A DNA stretch of 64,000 bases from Halomarinibacterium sedimenti (GCF_019312585.1 NZ_JAHWDP010000001.1:868001-932000), one strand, 5' to 3'; positions 1 through 8,445 are shown, numbered from the stretch's first letter. Program-made: numbers and translations. Notes: generated by a model from the sequence alone, not told the origin.

Positions 1-128
1 GCAGACTGCTGTTTTTTTCCTCCTTTTTTCCTTTTCCGCATATGTCAAAAATATGATTTTTGTAAAAGTACGTTTATTAGTACAATAGCTTCCTATAATT
101 AGGATAGAATTAGTAATTTAGTAATATC

Positions 129-368
129 ATGGAACACTTCAAAACCATTGCAATTTTCACGTATCCAGCAGAATATGCTGTACTTCGATTGCTTTTGGAA
201 CAAGAGGAAATACGCTATGTGTTTCAAAATGAAACCATGATTTGGGTACTTCCTTTTCATTCCAACGCAATAGGAGGAATCCGGTTAAAAGTTCACGAAG
301 AAGATATTCCATCAGCAGAATTCATTTTAGATAAATGGAAAAACAATCCAGATCTTCGAATCGTATAA
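129..368 (+). CDS. DUF2007 family small protein (putative signal-transducing protein)
   Basis: 79 residues, no signal peptide and no membrane segment. The pattern of an N-terminal 'I..FTYPAEYAVLRLLLEQE' segment, then 'GGIRLKVHEEDIPSAEFIL', matches the DUF2007 fold, a ferredoxin-like domain related to PII signalling proteins. Its biochemical role is not established. It stands alone, with a long non-coding stretch behind it, so context gives no clue. The family call is from recall of the conserved 'GGI.L.V...D...A..IL' pattern. Confidence 0.75.
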   Translation: MEHFKTIAIFTYPAEYAVLRLLLEQEEIRYVFQNETMIWVLPFHSNAIGGIRLKVHEEDIPSAEFILDKWKNNPDLRIV

Positions 369-646
369 AATTTCTTTAAAAGTAGTTTTCAACAAGTATA
401 TAATCATCTTTATTTTTTATTGAAATTTAAATTAAAAAAATGATGGTTATTATAGTTTGTTAATAGGTAGTATAACTTTTTAATGTTCTCCTTTTATTTT
501 TAGTTATTACCCTTTACGAGACCTTTATTAACATATTTTCAGTATTTCAATTAGCTGAAAAACAAGACTATTTTAAAAGTAATTGACAGTTGTGAACAAC
601 ATAATTAAACACTAAATTTTTAAAAAGTTTTTGTGATAAAAATGTG

Positions 647-810
647 GTTAACTTAACTATCTGGTCTGAAAAATTTACAATAACTGAAGACTTAAAATAT
701 TGTAGAATCCATTAAATTTTTCATATTGATAATCTCGAGGAAACTACCAACTATTCTTATAGAAATTCTATTAACAAATATGAACATACTTGTTAACTTA
801 AATATCAGGT
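647..810. repeat. Direct repeat pair, 19 nt each, 126-nt spacer
   Basis: GTTAACTTAACTATCTGGT at 647-665 and GTTAACTTAAATATCAGGT at 792-810 match at 17 of 19 positions. Both lie upstream of rpiB in the same orientation. The spacing and conservation could reflect paired protein-binding sites, but chance is possible in such AT-rich DNA. Confidence 0.4.
771..796. repeat. Imperfect 26-nt palindrome overlapping the second direct repeat
   Basis: TTAACAA (771-777) and TTGTTAA (790-796) are inverted arms. The middle also contains ATG/CAT half-symmetry, so most of the 26 nt is dyad-symmetric. It overlaps the start of the repeat copy at 792. An operator-like site is one possibility. Confidence 0.35.
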
Positions 811-896
811 AAAGGTTAAGAAATAGTAAAGTATTGAAAGTTAAGTTCTTTAAAAACTTTCATTACTATCCTTAAATATATAGTCTTTATAAAATG

Positions 897-904
897 TATC
901 TTTG
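897..904 (+). promoter_or_regulatory. Bacteroidota -7 box for rpiB
   Basis: TATCTTTG matches the TAnnTTTG consensus exactly. Its end is 15 nt before the rpiB ATG at 920. A TTG at 902 lies inside this box, so it cannot be the start codon of a transcript initiated here. No clear -33 TTTG is visible. Confidence 0.65.
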
Positions 905-919
905 TATAAATTTTTTACT

Positions 920-1351
920 ATGAAAATAGCTATAGGAAACGATCACGCAGGAACTGAATATAAACAAGCCATTGTTAAACATTTAGAAGCTCAAGGATAC
1001 GCAGTTATTAATTTTGGGACCAACACAAACGATAGTGTAGATTATCCAGATTTTGTGCATCCTGTTGCAAAAGTTGTTTCTAATAACGAAGTAGATTTTG
1101 GAATCCTTATCTGCGGAAGTGGTAATGGTGTTTCTATGACGGCTAATAAACATCAAAAAGTTCGTGCAGCGCTGTGTTGGACTAAAGAAATTACAGAATT
1201 AGCACGCCAACACAATAATGCTAATATTTTAAGTATTCCTGCTAGGTTTACCAGCGAACCACAGGCGGTTGCCATGGTTGAAACTTTTTTAAACACTCCT
1301 TTTGAAGGAGGACGTCACCAAAATCGCGTGAATAAAATCGCTTGTTCATAA
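920..1351 (+). CDS. rpiB: Ribose-5-phosphate isomerase B
   Basis: Interconverts ribose 5-phosphate and ribulose 5-phosphate in the non-oxidative pentose phosphate pathway (cytosol). The 143-residue protein is the normal RpiB/LacAB length. It shows the N-terminal GNDHAG phosphate/sugar motif (residues 6-11), the catalytic cysteine in ICGSGNGVSMTANK (Cys65), and the ARQHNNANIL segment with the family histidine. The ATG at 920 is chosen over an in-frame TTG at 902 because the latter lies in the -7 box. The CDF transporter follows after 10 nt, so the two and the acetyltransferase after them are probably co-transcribed. Confidence 0.93.
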   Translation: MKIAIGNDHAGTEYKQAIVKHLEAQGYAVINFGTNTNDSVDYPDFVHPVAKVVSNNEVDFGILICGSGNGVSMTANKHQKVRAALCWTKEITELARQHNNANILSIPARFTSEPQAVAMVETFLNTPFEGGRHQNRVNKIACS

Positions 1352-1361
1352 CTCCATAAAC

Positions 1362-2273
1362 ATGGCACATTCCCACTCCCATCACCATCATACTCATGAT
1401 ACTAAAGGGAGGAATTTGTTTATTTCTATTTTATTAAACATTATTATTACCGTTGCTCAGGTAATTGGAGGAATTCTATCAGGTAGTCTTTCATTACTAT
1501 CAGACGCGCTTCATAATTTTAGCGATGTTCTTTCTTTAATCGTTAGTTATATAGCTAATCGGTATTCTAAAAAGAAAGCATCCTTCGATAAAACCTTTGG
1601 GTACAAACGCGCTGAGATTATTGCAGCTTTTGTAAACGCGTCTTCATTAATTATTGTGGCCTTGTATCTAATTTATGAAGCTATTGTTCGCTTTATTCAT
1701 CCACAAGAAATTGAAAGTGGATTAGTAATTTGGCTAGCATTATTAGGAATTGTTGCTAACGGATTTTCAGTTTTACTTCTTAAAAAAGATTCAAAAGACA
1801 ATATGAATATGCGATCTGCATATCTCCATTTATTAACCGATATGTCTGCATCTGTTGCCGTGTTAATTGGGGGGTTGTTAATGAAATATTTTAATTGGTT
1901 TTGGGTAGACAGTGTTCTTACCTTGCTTATTGCATTTTATCTTATCGCAATGGGGTACGATTTATTAAAGAATTCTTTTAGGGTGTTAATGCTTTTTAGC
2001 CCAGAAGATGTGGATTTGAAAGAAATACGAGAGGCTATTTCAGCCTTTCCAGAAATAAAAAATGTGCACCATATGCATATTTGGCAGCTCAATGAAAAGG
2101 AGAATCATTTGGAAGCTCATATCGATTTTTATGAAGATATTACGCTTTCACAATTTGATGATATCTTAAATAAAGTAGAAGAAGTTTTATATCATCAATT
2201 TGGAATTAACCATGTTAATATCCAGCCAGAGTATCAAAAAGATGATGCTAAAGACATTATTGTTCAAGATTAA
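1362..2273 (+). CDS. Cation diffusion facilitator (CDF) family metal exporter, CzcD/ZitB-like
   Basis: Inner-membrane metal/proton antiporter, probably exporting Zn(II). The 303-residue protein begins with a His-rich tail (seven His in the first 12 residues) and has about six membrane segments. The metal site signature is visible in TM2 as SDALHNFSD and in TM5 as HLLTDMSAS (HxxxD in each). A cytoplasmic C-terminal domain with HHMHIWQLNEKENHLEAHI fits the ferredoxin-like metal-sensing dimer domain. It follows rpiB by 10 nt and precedes the acetyltransferase by 2 nt. Metal specificity beyond CDF group 2 (Zn-like HD-HD site) is inferred. Confidence 0.92.
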   Translation: MAHSHSHHHHTHDTKGRNLFISILLNIIITVAQVIGGILSGSLSLLSDALHNFSDVLSLIVSYIANRYSKKKASFDKTFGYKRAEIIAAFVNASSLIIVALYLIYEAIVRFIHPQEIESGLVIWLALLGIVANGFSVLLLKKDSKDNMNMRSAYLHLLTDMSASVAVLIGGLLMKYFNWFWVDSVLTLLIAFYLIAMGYDLLKNSFRVLMLFSPEDVDLKEIREAISAFPEIKNVHHMHIWQLNEKENHLEAHIDFYEDITLSQFDDILNKVEEVLYHQFGINHVNIQPEYQKDDAKDIIVQD

Positions 2274-2275
2274 TT

Positions 2276-2719
2276 ATGGAAATAACCGTAAAAACATTTC
2301 AGCAATTAACCGTAGAAGATCTTTATGATATTTTACAATTACGTTCGGAAGTTTTTGTTGTCGAACAAGATTGCGTCTACCAAGATATTGACGGGAAAGA
2401 TGATAAAGCCCTGCATATTATTGGTAAAAAGAAAGGTAAAATAATAGCATACACTCGATGCTTTCCTCCAGGAGTTTATTTTAAGGAGGCTGCTATAGGA
2501 AGGGTGGTTGTTTCTGAAAAGAAAAGAAAATATGGCTATGGACACGACTTAATGAAAGTGTCTATAAAAGCTATCGAAGACACATATAATACCTCTTCAA
2601 TTAAACTTTCAGCGCAAACGTACCTTATTTCATTCTATGAAGCCCATGGATTTAAAAAAGAGGGAAGTGAATACCTGGAAGATGGAATTCCACATATAGG
2701 AATGATAAAAAACGGGTGA
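2276..2719 (+). CDS. GNAT N-acetyltransferase, ElaA family
   Basis: 147 residues with the ElaA-type start (LRSEVFVVEQDCVYQDIDGKD) and the GNAT acetyl-CoA core (IGRVVVSEKKRKYGYGHDLM, then a YEAHGFKKEG motif B). The family transfers acetyl groups from acetyl-CoA, but the natural acceptor of ElaA proteins is unknown. It starts 2 nt after the CDF exporter stop and is the last gene of the rpiB-CDF-elaA group. Confidence 0.88.
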   Translation: MEITVKTFQQLTVEDLYDILQLRSEVFVVEQDCVYQDIDGKDDKALHIIGKKKGKIIAYTRCFPPGVYFKEAAIGRVVVSEKKRKYGYGHDLMKVSIKAIEDTYNTSSIKLSAQTYLISFYEAHGFKKEGSEYLEDGIPHIGMIKNG

Positions 2720-2781
2720 TTATTTACTAATTTATTATTTTTTCTAGGCCTTTTCTAATAATCTTATAATTTTTTTATTTT

Positions 2782-2854
2782 ACCCCCTAATTTCTAGGGG
2801 GTCACATCATAAATATTTAAATTTACCCTTTAAAAATTTAAATTTATAGGGGGT
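2782..2854 (+). promoter_or_regulatory. Ammonium transporter leader with two competing pairing partners
   Basis: ACCCCCTA at 2782-2789 can pair perfectly with TAGGGGGT at 2795-2802 (5-nt loop) or with a second identical TAGGGGGT at 2847-2854, which touches the ATG at 2855. Both pairings are 8 bp. A direct repeat ATTTAAATTTA lies between. No T-tract follows the first hairpin, so it is not a simple terminator. A switch that hides or frees the start region is an inference. Confidence 0.45.
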
Positions 2855-4141
2855 ATGGGTAGAAAAGTAAACTTTTTAATGCTTTCATTATTGGTTTTAC
2901 TATGTCTTTTATTAGGGACAGAGTATCAATTTATAGAGAATACTGGAAATATTGACACGGGTGATACCGCGTGGATGTTGGTCGCAAGTGCATTTGTATT
3001 ATTAATGACCCCAGGATTAGCTTTTTTCTACGGTGGAATGGTTTCCAAAAAAAGTATCATTTCAACTATGTTACAAAGTTTTGTGGCCTTGGGAGTAATT
3101 AGTATTCTTTGGGTTGTTGTCGGTTTTAGTTTGGCATTTGGAGAAAGCTATTATGGAATTATAGGAAACCCTTTAACCTACTTTGCTTTTAATAATGTTT
3201 CAATATCACCAAATCCAGATTTTTCAGGGACTATCCCCTTTTTGTTATTTGCTTTGTTTCAATTAAAATTTGCAATCATTACACCAGCGCTTATTACAGG
3301 AAGCTTTGCCGAAAGGATTCGTTTTAGAAGCTATATTCTTTATATGGTTCTTTTTTCATTGTTTATTTATTCCCCCTTAGCCCATATGACATGGCACCCA
3401 GATGGGTTATTGCGAAATTGGGGTGTGCTCGATTTTGCAGGAGGAACTGTTGTGCATATGTCTGCTGGAATAGCAGCACTTGCGGGAGCACTATATCTTG
3501 GAAAAAGGAAAGAACAAATTGAACGACCCGCCAATATTCCTTTTGTAATTTTAGGAACAGGATTGTTGTGGTTTGGATGGTTTGGGTTTAATGCTGGATC
3601 TGCATTGGGCGCTAATACGGATGCTGTTATTGCTTTTGCAAACACCAATTTGGCATCTGCAGCTAGTATGATAACTTGGATATTTTTAGATAGATTTCAG
3701 AATAGGAAAATGTCCTCTTTAGGCGCTTGTATAGGTGCCATTGTTGGATTGGTAGCGATTACTCCTGCAGCAGGATTTGTAACACTAGGACAGAGTATTT
3801 TTATTGGTTTTGTTGCTGCAATTGTAAGCAATTTTGCCATTCGACTAAACAAAAAATCTGAAATCGACGATACACTGGATGTTTTTCCCAGCCATGGTGT
3901 AGGTGGAATTGTAGGAATGATACTTACAGGAGTACTAGCAAAAGATGTTGGGCTTATCTATGGGGAAACCACGACCTTTTTATATCACATGCTTGCGCTG
4001 GTAATTGTAGGCGCATTCACATTTATAGGGAGTTATTTATTATATAAACTTACCGATATGTTGTTATCTATGAGAGTAAGAGAGGATCAAGAATATCGTG
4101 GTTTAGACGCCTCTCAACACGGAGAAAATATCGAAAATTAA
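2855..4141 (+). CDS. amt: Ammonium transporter, Amt family
   Basis: Inner-membrane trimeric ammonium channel. It has a signal-anchor-like start, then the Amt core: DTAWMLVASAFVLLMTPG in TM1, the FAGGTVVHMSAG signature with the first pore histidine, WFGWFGFNAGS, and the second pore histidine in FPSHGVGGIVGM. Length 428 matches single-domain Amt proteins. No glnB/PII gene is next to it. The ATG at 2855 abuts a G-rich octamer; an in-frame ATG at 2879 is an alternative. The stop overlaps the convergent hypothetical gene by 4 nt. Regulation by nitrogen status is expected for the family and not shown here. Confidence 0.93.
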   Translation: MGRKVNFLMLSLLVLLCLLLGTEYQFIENTGNIDTGDTAWMLVASAFVLLMTPGLAFFYGGMVSKKSIISTMLQSFVALGVISILWVVVGFSLAFGESYYGIIGNPLTYFAFNNVSISPNPDFSGTIPFLLFALFQLKFAIITPALITGSFAERIRFRSYILYMVLFSLFIYSPLAHMTWHPDGLLRNWGVLDFAGGTVVHMSAGIAALAGALYLGKRKEQIERPANIPFVILGTGLLWFGWFGFNAGSALGANTDAVIAFANTNLASAASMITWIFLDRFQNRKMSSLGACIGAIVGLVAITPAAGFVTLGQSIFIGFVAAIVSNFAIRLNKKSEIDDTLDVFPSHGVGGIVGMILTGVLAKDVGLIYGETTTFLYHMLALVIVGAFTFIGSYLLYKLTDMLLSMRVREDQEYRGLDASQHGENIEN

Positions 4142-4509
4142 ATTTTTATTGGGTCTTTATCAAGATTTAAATCTCTTAACATGTCATCTGTAAATTTATA
4201 ATGCCCACGACGTGTTACTATTTTAAATCTGTGGTTTTTCATTCGGGTAAGTACATCTAGAAATCGCCATTTAGATTTTAATAAATTAGGCTCGGCGCTT
4301 TTAAGACTTACCTCAAAGTAATGTTTTACCCCTTCACGTTCAGCAACAAGGTCTGGAGTTATACTAATATCACTACCCACTTTAGTGTAAGACTTTGGAG
4401 ATTCATAACCCTCAACATCGGCTTGAATGTTTTCGAATCCTCTTTTTTCGAGATATTGAACCGTGTCCAATAATACCTCTTCATTTTCTTTTTTATCTAA
4501 TTGTACCAT
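4138..4509 (-). CDS. Conserved hypothetical protein, possible nuclease-like fold
   Basis: 123 residues, soluble, no signal peptide. I do not recognise a named family with certainty. The middle reads ISITPDLVAEREGVKHYFEV followed by SLK, which recalls the beta-hairpin core of PD-(D/E)XK proteins (Asp, then Glu and Lys on the next strand), with the lysine displaced by two residues. The second half (KWRFLDVLTRMKNHRFKIVTRRGHYK) is basic. It overlaps the convergent amt stop by 4 nt and stands alone on its strand. Confidence 0.6.
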   Translation of the reverse strand: MVQLDKKENEEVLLDTVQYLEKRGFENIQADVEGYESPKSYTKVGSDISITPDLVAEREGVKHYFEVSLKSAEPNLLKSKWRFLDVLTRMKNHRFKIVTRRGHYKFTDDMLRDLNLDKDPIKI

Positions 4510-4579
4510 ATAGCGTCATGATACAAAAATTTAAGCAGAAATACAATTAAACTTGTGTTAATATTTGGAAATGAAGAAA

Positions 4580-5401
4580 TTAAGATTTCTTGCTTTTCAC
4601 AGTTTTATTGAATGGAATATTTAACTGGACTAGTAGACTTTCATCGTTAGTATGGTCCGCAATATCAACCCCATAAACAATTTTATTAGGATCGTCGTAA
4701 ACAAAAGTTCCAAAAATCCTATCCCAAATAGAAAGCATATTTCCATAGTTTCTATCGGTCCAAGGAAGCTGAAAATGATGATGAAACTTATGCATATTTG
4801 GGGTTACAATAACATAACTTAATCCTTTATCTAGCCAAAAGGGAAGGTTAAGGTTGGCATGAGTCCAATAGGTAAAAAGAACGCTTAAAATTCTGTAGAA
4901 AAAATAGTAAGAGATAGGCATTCCCATAATAACCACCGCAAGCAAGGCAAATAGTTCTCGAAGGACAAAGTCTAGAGGATGGTGCCTAGTCCCTGTGGTT
5001 ACGTCTACATTTTTATCGGTGTGGTGCACTAAATGTAATCGCCACATCCATGTTACTTTATGAAGAAAGTAATGGACCCCGTATTGAGCTATTAAATCTA
5101 AGACCATTAAAGACAGTACTAGCTTAACCCAAACAGGGGATTCAAATAATTGTAATACCCCAAAACTAGACTCTTGAAGCCAAACAAACACACCTGTCGT
5201 TGCTGCTCCAAAGAATACATTTATAACCATAACAAATCCTAACAGGCCAAAGTTTACTTTGGCGTGTTTCCACTTTTTATACTTTAAATGAAACCTACTA
5301 TAATAGCCTTCTAAAATCCAAAAAAGAGCGATGCAAAAAACAATCCATCCAGCTTTTTGCCACACTGGCATCACTTCAAAAAAATGTAAAAAAGCGTCCA
5401 A
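4580..5401 (-). CDS. Sterol desaturase / fatty acid hydroxylase family membrane protein
   Basis: Membrane di-iron oxygenase family. 273 residues with about five membrane segments and the histidine boxes HYFLH, HLVHH and HKFHHH in the expected order and spacing. A further HH lies in TGTRHHPLDF. Family members hydroxylate or desaturate lipids; the substrate here is not known. It is the last gene of the rnpA operon, beginning 2 nt after the ctpA stop, so it is probably co-transcribed with the protease. Confidence 0.88.
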   Translation of the reverse strand: MDAFLHFFEVMPVWQKAGWIVFCIALFWILEGYYSRFHLKYKKWKHAKVNFGLLGFVMVINVFFGAATTGVFVWLQESSFGVLQLFESPVWVKLVLSLMVLDLIAQYGVHYFLHKVTWMWRLHLVHHTDKNVDVTTGTRHHPLDFVLRELFALLAVVIMGMPISYYFFYRILSVLFTYWTHANLNLPFWLDKGLSYVIVTPNMHKFHHHFQLPWTDRNYGNMLSIWDRIFGTFVYDDPNKIVYGVDIADHTNDESLLVQLNIPFNKTVKSKKS

Positions 5402-5403
5402 TG

Positions 5404-7026
5404 TTATTTAAGAATTCGGTTGTATTTATTAGCATCATTTAAAACTGACACGGCTTCCAAAACTTCAGGATTGTGCTGAATTTGATAATCGTACAAGCCC
5501 TTTGCGTAGAAATATCTTTTTAAAATTTCATCGTTTAACAATGATTTTATTTCTACTTTTTTAGCGACAAGGTCTTTTTGTTTTGCAGCTTCAATGGATG
5601 CCATTAGCACATTATAACTAGATTGAATACCGTCCTTAAGCTCATCGTCTTCAGCTCGACGAAGGGCTTCAGCAAATTTCTTTTCGGTTTCGGTTTCGTA
5701 ACTAAAGTTTTTCTTTTTTAGAAATTGAAGAAAATTCTGAAAATCTGTTTCAGAAAATTCAAAACCTTTCCAATCGGTAAGTTGATGAGTGTAATAGTAT
5801 TCGGTAGCGTAATCAAAAATGGCATTATCCTTCAATAAAGCCGTTGTAATGGGGCTAAACTTTGAAGATTCCAATTCTATATCTGGCAAAATTCCACCAC
5901 CATCGTACACCGTTCTGCCGCCTTTTGTTTTGAAGGTATTATAATTTTTAGGATCTAATCGAATAGGATCCCCATTTTCATCACGATTCCAGTAATCCAA
6001 AGCCTGAATACATCTACCGCTTGGTGTGTAGTATCGAGAAATGGTTACTTTTAATTGGGTGCCATAGGTTAACTTTTTAGGACGCTGAACCAATCCTTTT
6101 CCAAAACTACGTGCACCAATAATAACAGCCCTATCCAAATCTTGTAATCCACCCGATACAATTTCACTTGCCGAAGCACTACGACCATTAACCAATACCA
6201 CCAAAGGAATTTCTGTATCTATTGGATCTTTAGTGGTTTTATAAGTTTTGTTGTATTTTTCAATCACAGATTTAGTTGTTGTAATTACCTCCCCTTTTGG
6301 AACAAATAGGTTAACAATACTAATAGCTTCGTTTAGTAAGCCTCCAGGATTACCACGCAAATCGAGAATGATTTTAGTTGCGCCTTGGGACTTTAAATCT
6401 TCCAGCGCGGCCTTCGTTTCTATCGTTGTTTTTTGGTTAAAAGCACGAAGAACAATATATCCAATATCATTGTTAATAAGATTATAATACGGCACCGCTT
6501 TTACATCCACTTTTTCCCGCTTTAGGGTAGTTGTTTGCGTCTTTCCTTGTCTTTTAAAAGTAAGTTGTACTTCAGATCCTGCAACCCCTTTTAGTAATTC
6601 GCCAGCGTCATCTTCAAAATCAGAAAGTGTGATATTCCCAATTTTAACGATTTCATCGCCCGCTTTTAAACCTGCTTTGTCTGCAGGATATCCTTCAAAG
6701 GGCTCGGTAATAATAATCTTTTCTTTTTGTGTTTGTACTGTCGCACCAATTCCTGTGTAGGTTCCAGAATTTTTTATACGGGCGTCCTCCACTTCTTGTT
6801 CGTTCCAATACACGGTGTAGGGATCTAGGTCTGCCAGCATGCCATTTATAGCTTTGTCCATTAACATGGCAGGCGTGGTTTCATCCACATAATTCATATT
6901 CAGCTCTTTATAAAGCGTGGTGAATATCTCTATTTGCTTCGCAATTTCAAAAAAATCGTTTTTAAAACTGGCTGTAGTTATGAGGATTCCTAATGCGAGA
7001 ATAGGAATGACAATTTTCTTTTTCAT
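5404..7026 (-). CDS. ctpA: S41 family C-terminal processing peptidase
   Basis: Periplasmic serine protease with Ser/Lys dyad. Order of domains: N-terminal signal anchor (residues 1-22), PDZ domain around 85-165, S41 catalytic domain around 190-370, and a C-terminal helical extension. The nucleophile is in GRSASASEIVSGG (Ser about 283) and the general-base lysine in ARSFGKGLVQ (about 307). 540 residues is the usual flavobacterial length. It lies between the DUF4349 lipoprotein (6 nt upstream) and the hydroxylase (2 nt downstream). Likely role: processing of envelope proteins. Confidence 0.93.
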   Translation of the reverse strand: MKKKIVIPILALGILITTASFKNDFFEIAKQIEIFTTLYKELNMNYVDETTPAMLMDKAINGMLADLDPYTVYWNEQEVEDARIKNSGTYTGIGATVQTQKEKIIITEPFEGYPADKAGLKAGDEIVKIGNITLSDFEDDAGELLKGVAGSEVQLTFKRQGKTQTTTLKREKVDVKAVPYYNLINNDIGYIVLRAFNQKTTIETKAALEDLKSQGATKIILDLRGNPGGLLNEAISIVNLFVPKGEVITTTKSVIEKYNKTYKTTKDPIDTEIPLVVLVNGRSASASEIVSGGLQDLDRAVIIGARSFGKGLVQRPKKLTYGTQLKVTISRYYTPSGRCIQALDYWNRDENGDPIRLDPKNYNTFKTKGGRTVYDGGGILPDIELESSKFSPITTALLKDNAIFDYATEYYYTHQLTDWKGFEFSETDFQNFLQFLKKKNFSYETETEKKFAEALRRAEDDELKDGIQSSYNVLMASIEAAKQKDLVAKKVEIKSLLNDEILKRYFYAKGLYDYQIQHNPEVLEAVSVLNDANKYNRILK

Positions 7027-7032
7027 GAGTTT

Positions 7033-7884
7033 CTAGCTTTTATTTTCTGAAGCCTTTTTCTTGCTTCGCTTCAAATATCTTCGAAGCACCAAGATAACAA
7101 TTAATGCTATGACGAACAAAGGCCATAAATACAACAACCCAAGGAAGAATACCGAAATCCCGTCCCATCCTCCTTTGAGGGCATTCACGATTTTTTGTCC
7201 ATAGGAAAGCGTCACCCCTGTTTCGGCGGTTTGTTTGTAAAATTCAATATTTACCGTACTTAAAGAAACTTTATTCTGAAGGTAATTTAAACGTCCTTGT
7301 TTGGCTTCAATTTCTTCGCGAATATTAGATAACTCACGTTCAATTTCCAGCATTTCTTTTACGTTTTTGGCTTGTTTCAGTAATTCTAAATACCGTGTTT
7401 CCAATTCTCGCTTTGCTTTTAAGCGAGCTTCGAGATCCACAAATTCTTCCGAAACATCCTGACGGGAAATATCTTTTTGGTCGAAATACGGAACCCCTTG
7501 GGAAATAGCATCTATGTAGAGTTGAAAATTCTCTGTGGGAATGCGCACCACCATATTTCGGTATAACTGATTGTAGTTTTTACCGGCATTATCACTTTGG
7601 ATAAACCCTTTGTATTGTTGGGTTAGAGCCAAGATGTTTTTGTGGGTTTCTTCGGGATTGGAAGCTTCAAAACGAAGATTGGCTGTTTTAATGATTTTTT
7701 GCTCTTGAACCTCCACAGTTTCTATTGAACCTTCATCTGCTACTTTTAATTCCGAGACTGGTTCCTCAATATATTCGTAATCTGCCGCCACAGAAGATTC
7801 CGATTTGGATAGACTATAATCACTATTGCCACCTCCGCCACAGGCCAAGGCAAGACCTAAAAGAAAAAGACTGAAAATTTTCAT
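7033..7884 (-). CDS. DUF4349 domain lipoprotein
   Basis: 283-residue lipoprotein with the lipobox LALAC followed by a Gly-rich tether. The core (IIKTANLRFEASNPEETHKNI, then GFIQSDNAGKN) is the DUF4349 signature. A coiled coil spans roughly residues 150-200 (LEARLKAKRELETRYLELLK), and a single membrane segment plus a basic tail close the protein (LWPLFVIALIVILVLRRYLKRSKKK). It would thus be attached at both ends. Function is unknown. Its ATG overlaps the rnpA stop by 4 nt, a sign of translational coupling. Confidence 0.88.
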   Translation of the reverse strand: MKIFSLFLLGLALACGGGGNSDYSLSKSESSVAADYEYIEEPVSELKVADEGSIETVEVQEQKIIKTANLRFEASNPEETHKNILALTQQYKGFIQSDNAGKNYNQLYRNMVVRIPTENFQLYIDAISQGVPYFDQKDISRQDVSEEFVDLEARLKAKRELETRYLELLKQAKNVKEMLEIERELSNIREEIEAKQGRLNYLQNKVSLSTVNIEFYKQTAETGVTLSYGQKIVNALKGGWDGISVFFLGLLYLWPLFVIALIVILVLRRYLKRSKKKASENKS

Positions 7885-8237
7885 AATGTTAGTTGTTTAA
7901 GTAATAACTGAATTGAGTTGTCTAATTGATTGTATGTTGGCCTATCTTTACCAATGTACATAACTAATATCGCAAATTTCTTGCCGTTATTGTTGGTTAA
8001 CAAGGATTTATGAATTCGGTAAGCTTCGCGCATTTGTCTTTTAATGCGATTTCTAGAAACGGCAAGTTTAAAACTTCGTTTGGGCACTGCGAACGCAGCC
8101 TGAGTTTTTTCTAGGGCTTCTACTTCTAAATACACTAATTTGACGGGAAATTTTTTCACCGATTTGCCTTCGGCAAATAGTTGATCAATTAACTTGCGGC
8201 TTTTTAATTTTTCTTCTTTTGGAAACTTAAAACTCAT
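7881..8237 (-). CDS. rnpA: Ribonuclease P protein component
   Basis: Protein subunit of RNase P, which trims the 5' leader of tRNA precursors. 118 residues, basic, with the diagnostic RNR motif in FKLAVSRNRIKRQMREAYR. It starts with FPKEEKLKSRKLIDQLFAEG, typical of the flavobacterial protein. It is not beside rpmH or dnaA, as in many bacteria, but heads an envelope operon (DUF4349, ctpA, hydroxylase), an arrangement I recall from other Flavobacteriaceae. Confidence 0.95.
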   Translation of the reverse strand: MSFKFPKEEKLKSRKLIDQLFAEGKSVKKFPVKLVYLEVEALEKTQAAFAVPKRSFKLAVSRNRIKRQMREAYRIHKSLLTNNNGKKFAILVMYIGKDRPTYNQLDNSIQLLLKQLTL

Positions 8238-8282
8238 GAAGTAAATTTAGGAAAGATTAAATTGTTAAAGTAAAATATTTTA

Positions 8283-8384
8283 ATGGAGAAGAATTCTGAA
8301 AATGATTATCAAAAATTTTATAAAATATATTCATTAGCCGCTATAATCATTACCTTGATTGTTTTAATTCTAATTTGTTTATAA
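8283..8384 (+). CDS. Candidate 33-aa single-pass membrane protein
   Basis: An ATG frame of 33 codons encodes a hydrophilic N-terminus (MEKNSENDYQKFYKIYSLA) followed by about 14 strongly hydrophobic residues and a short tail. It sits between divergent rnpA and a strong hairpin terminator that begins directly at its stop codon, which supports expression. I see no clear TAnnTTTG box in front of it. It could also be a chance frame. Confidence 0.4.
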   Translation: MEKNSENDYQKFYKIYSLAAIIITLIVLILICL

Positions 8385-8425
8385 AAAAAGGCCTTTCAAA
8401 ATGATTTCTGAAAGGCCTTTTTTTT
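8384..8425. terminator. Strong bidirectional hairpin terminator
   Basis: Arms AAGGCCTTTCA and TGAAAGGCCTT are perfectly complementary, with A-tract on the left and T-tract on the right, so it can work on both strands. It would end the M1 peptidase operon (minus) and the small frame on the plus strand. Confidence 0.85.
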
Positions 8426-8445
8426 AATTTTTATAAAAATGAAAT

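Larger units (their letters stand above)
369..919. other. 551-nt AT-rich non-coding stretch
   Basis: No open frame in this stretch has coding character on either strand, and it is too AT-rich for tmRNA, RNase P RNA or SRP RNA. It holds a 19-nt near-identical direct repeat (647-665 and 792-810), a 26-nt imperfect palindrome (771-796) and, at its right end, the rpiB -7 box. It may be a regulatory or decayed region. Confidence 0.6.

Noticed and set aside
1-128. Short hairpin TCCTA/TAGGA at 91-104 before the DUF2007 gene
   Set aside because: Five base pairs only; too weak in AT-rich DNA.
902-919. TTG start extending rpiB
   Set aside because: It lies in the -7 promoter box; ATG 920 gives the standard RpiB start.
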